Origin: Streptomyces sp. DH41 | GTDB taxonomy: Bacteria > Actinomycetota > Actinomycetes > Streptomycetales > Streptomycetaceae | Reading direction: 5' to 3' | DNA: 64,000 nucleotides | Assembly: GCF_029813785.1 (NCBI RefSeq) | Contig: NZ_JARVKY010000007.1 | Span: 186,001 to 250,000 of the forward strand | Part shown: positions 63,519 through 64,000 of the stretch, one piece after another | Position numbering within the stretch: the stretch's first letter is position 1 | Layout of the letters: each line of letters begins with the position of its first letter | Notes under the pieces: model-generated | Seen by the model: the letters and a program-made list of their open reading frames with translations, nothing else | Database searches by the model: none | What the model was told of the DNA's origin: nothing | Program-made: the position numbers and the translations under genes

Positions 63519-64000
63519 ATGACCCGCGTGATCGCCGGCAAAGCCGGCGGACGCCGCCTCACCGTCCCGCCAGGGACCGGCACCCGTCCCACCTCCGACC
63601 GCGCGCGCGAGGGACTCTTCTCCACCTGGCAGTCCCTGCTCGGCGGCCCGCTGAACGGCGAGCGGGTCCTCGACCTGTACGCCGGCTCCGGCGCCGTCGG
63701 ACTGGAGGCGCTGTCCCGGGGCGCGGGGCACGTCCTGCTCGTCGAGGCCGACGCCCGCGCCGCCCGTACGGTCCGGGAGAACGTCAAGGCCCTCGGCCTG
63801 CCCGGCGCCGAGGTCCGGGCGGGCAGAGCGGAACAGATCATCCGCACCCCGGCCCCGGCCGAGCCGTACGACATCGTCTTCCTGGACCCGCCGTACGCCG
63901 TCACGGACGACGATCTTCGCGAGATCCTGCTCACACTCCGTACGGAGGGGTGGCTCACCGGGGAAGCGCTCGTCACCGTGGAGCGCAGCACCAGGGGCGG
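63519..64000 (+). CDS. rsmD: 16S rRNA (guanine966-N2)-methyltransferase RsmD, partial
   Basis: The first 160 residues of a methyltransferase; the rest lies beyond the window. Visible: TRVIAGKAGGRRLTVPPG and RPTSDRAREGLFS, the SAM-binding VLDLYAGSGAVGLEALSRGA and the catalytic DPPY (VFLDPPYAV). AAGGA precedes the ATG by 8 nt. It follows recG after 74 bp that contain a short CGAGCAC repeat. Confidence 0.93.
   Translation, partial: MTRVIAGKAGGRRLTVPPGTGTRPTSDRAREGLFSTWQSLLGGPLNGERVLDLYAGSGAVGLEALSRGAGHVLLVEADARAARTVRENVKALGLPGAEVRAGRAEQIIRTPAPAEPYDIVFLDPPYAVTDDDLREILLTLRTEGWLTGEALVTVERSTRG

Overview
The window is high-GC DNA with almost every third codon position G or C, GTG/ATG/TTG starts, tight operons, conservons, twin-arginine signals and a histone-H1-tailed HU protein. 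This is a Streptomyces chromosome core region. Gene order matches, from memory, the stretch of S. coelicolor around SCO5510 to SCO5567. No phage, insertion sequence, CRISPR array or rRNA was seen.

Left third (1-31 kb): a hydroxyacid dehydrogenase and a membrane c-di-GMP protein (intact GGDEF, degenerate EAL) are followed by branched-chain amino acid genes: an ILVL leader peptide with attenuator, ilvB-ilvN-ilvC, then serA. Next come a proline catabolic pair with a divergent PucR regulator, leuB and ilvE. An unusual compact operon follows: fused urease gamma-beta subunit, urease alpha homologue and agmatine deiminase, with two copies of a palindromic operator upstream and a TetR gene downstream, but no urease maturation genes. 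Citramalate synthase cimA has its own Ile-Ile leader peptide and attenuator. After it lie a secreted Gly-rich membrane protein, an isochorismatase-type hydrolase, a YceI protein, a Tat-exported PL8 polysaccharide lyase and accB-accE.

Middle (31.6-43.4 kb): two complete conservons lie in tandem on the minus strand (cvnA-B-C-D twice). Each encodes a sensor-kinase-like protein, a roadblock protein, a DUF742 protein and a Ras-like GTPase. The two cvnD copies are nearly identical even at DNA level. A small unrecognised protein with a duplicated ANPRRT motif sits beyond the upstream end.

Right third (43.4-64 kb): fumarylacetoacetase-family hydrolase and gltX, a secreted protein, a HAD hydrolase, five tRNA genes (Gln, Glu, Glu, Gln, Glu), ndgR divergent from leuC-leuD, hupS, cofC, plsC-gpsA-ddl, a decayed DUF3515-type lipoprotein pseudogene, a solo Lrp RAM-domain protein, thiL-thiD, rpmB, a DhaL/FakA-like protein, recG and the start of rsmD.

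Together the genes cover most of leucine/isoleucine/valine synthesis (ilvBNC, leuB, ilvE, cimA, leuCD, ndgR), with control by translation-coupled attenuators at ilvB and cimA and by an IclR regulator at leuC. Two decayed genes (an MFS efflux remnant at 10.4-10.8 kb and the lipoprotein at 56.4-56.6 kb) mark recent losses.
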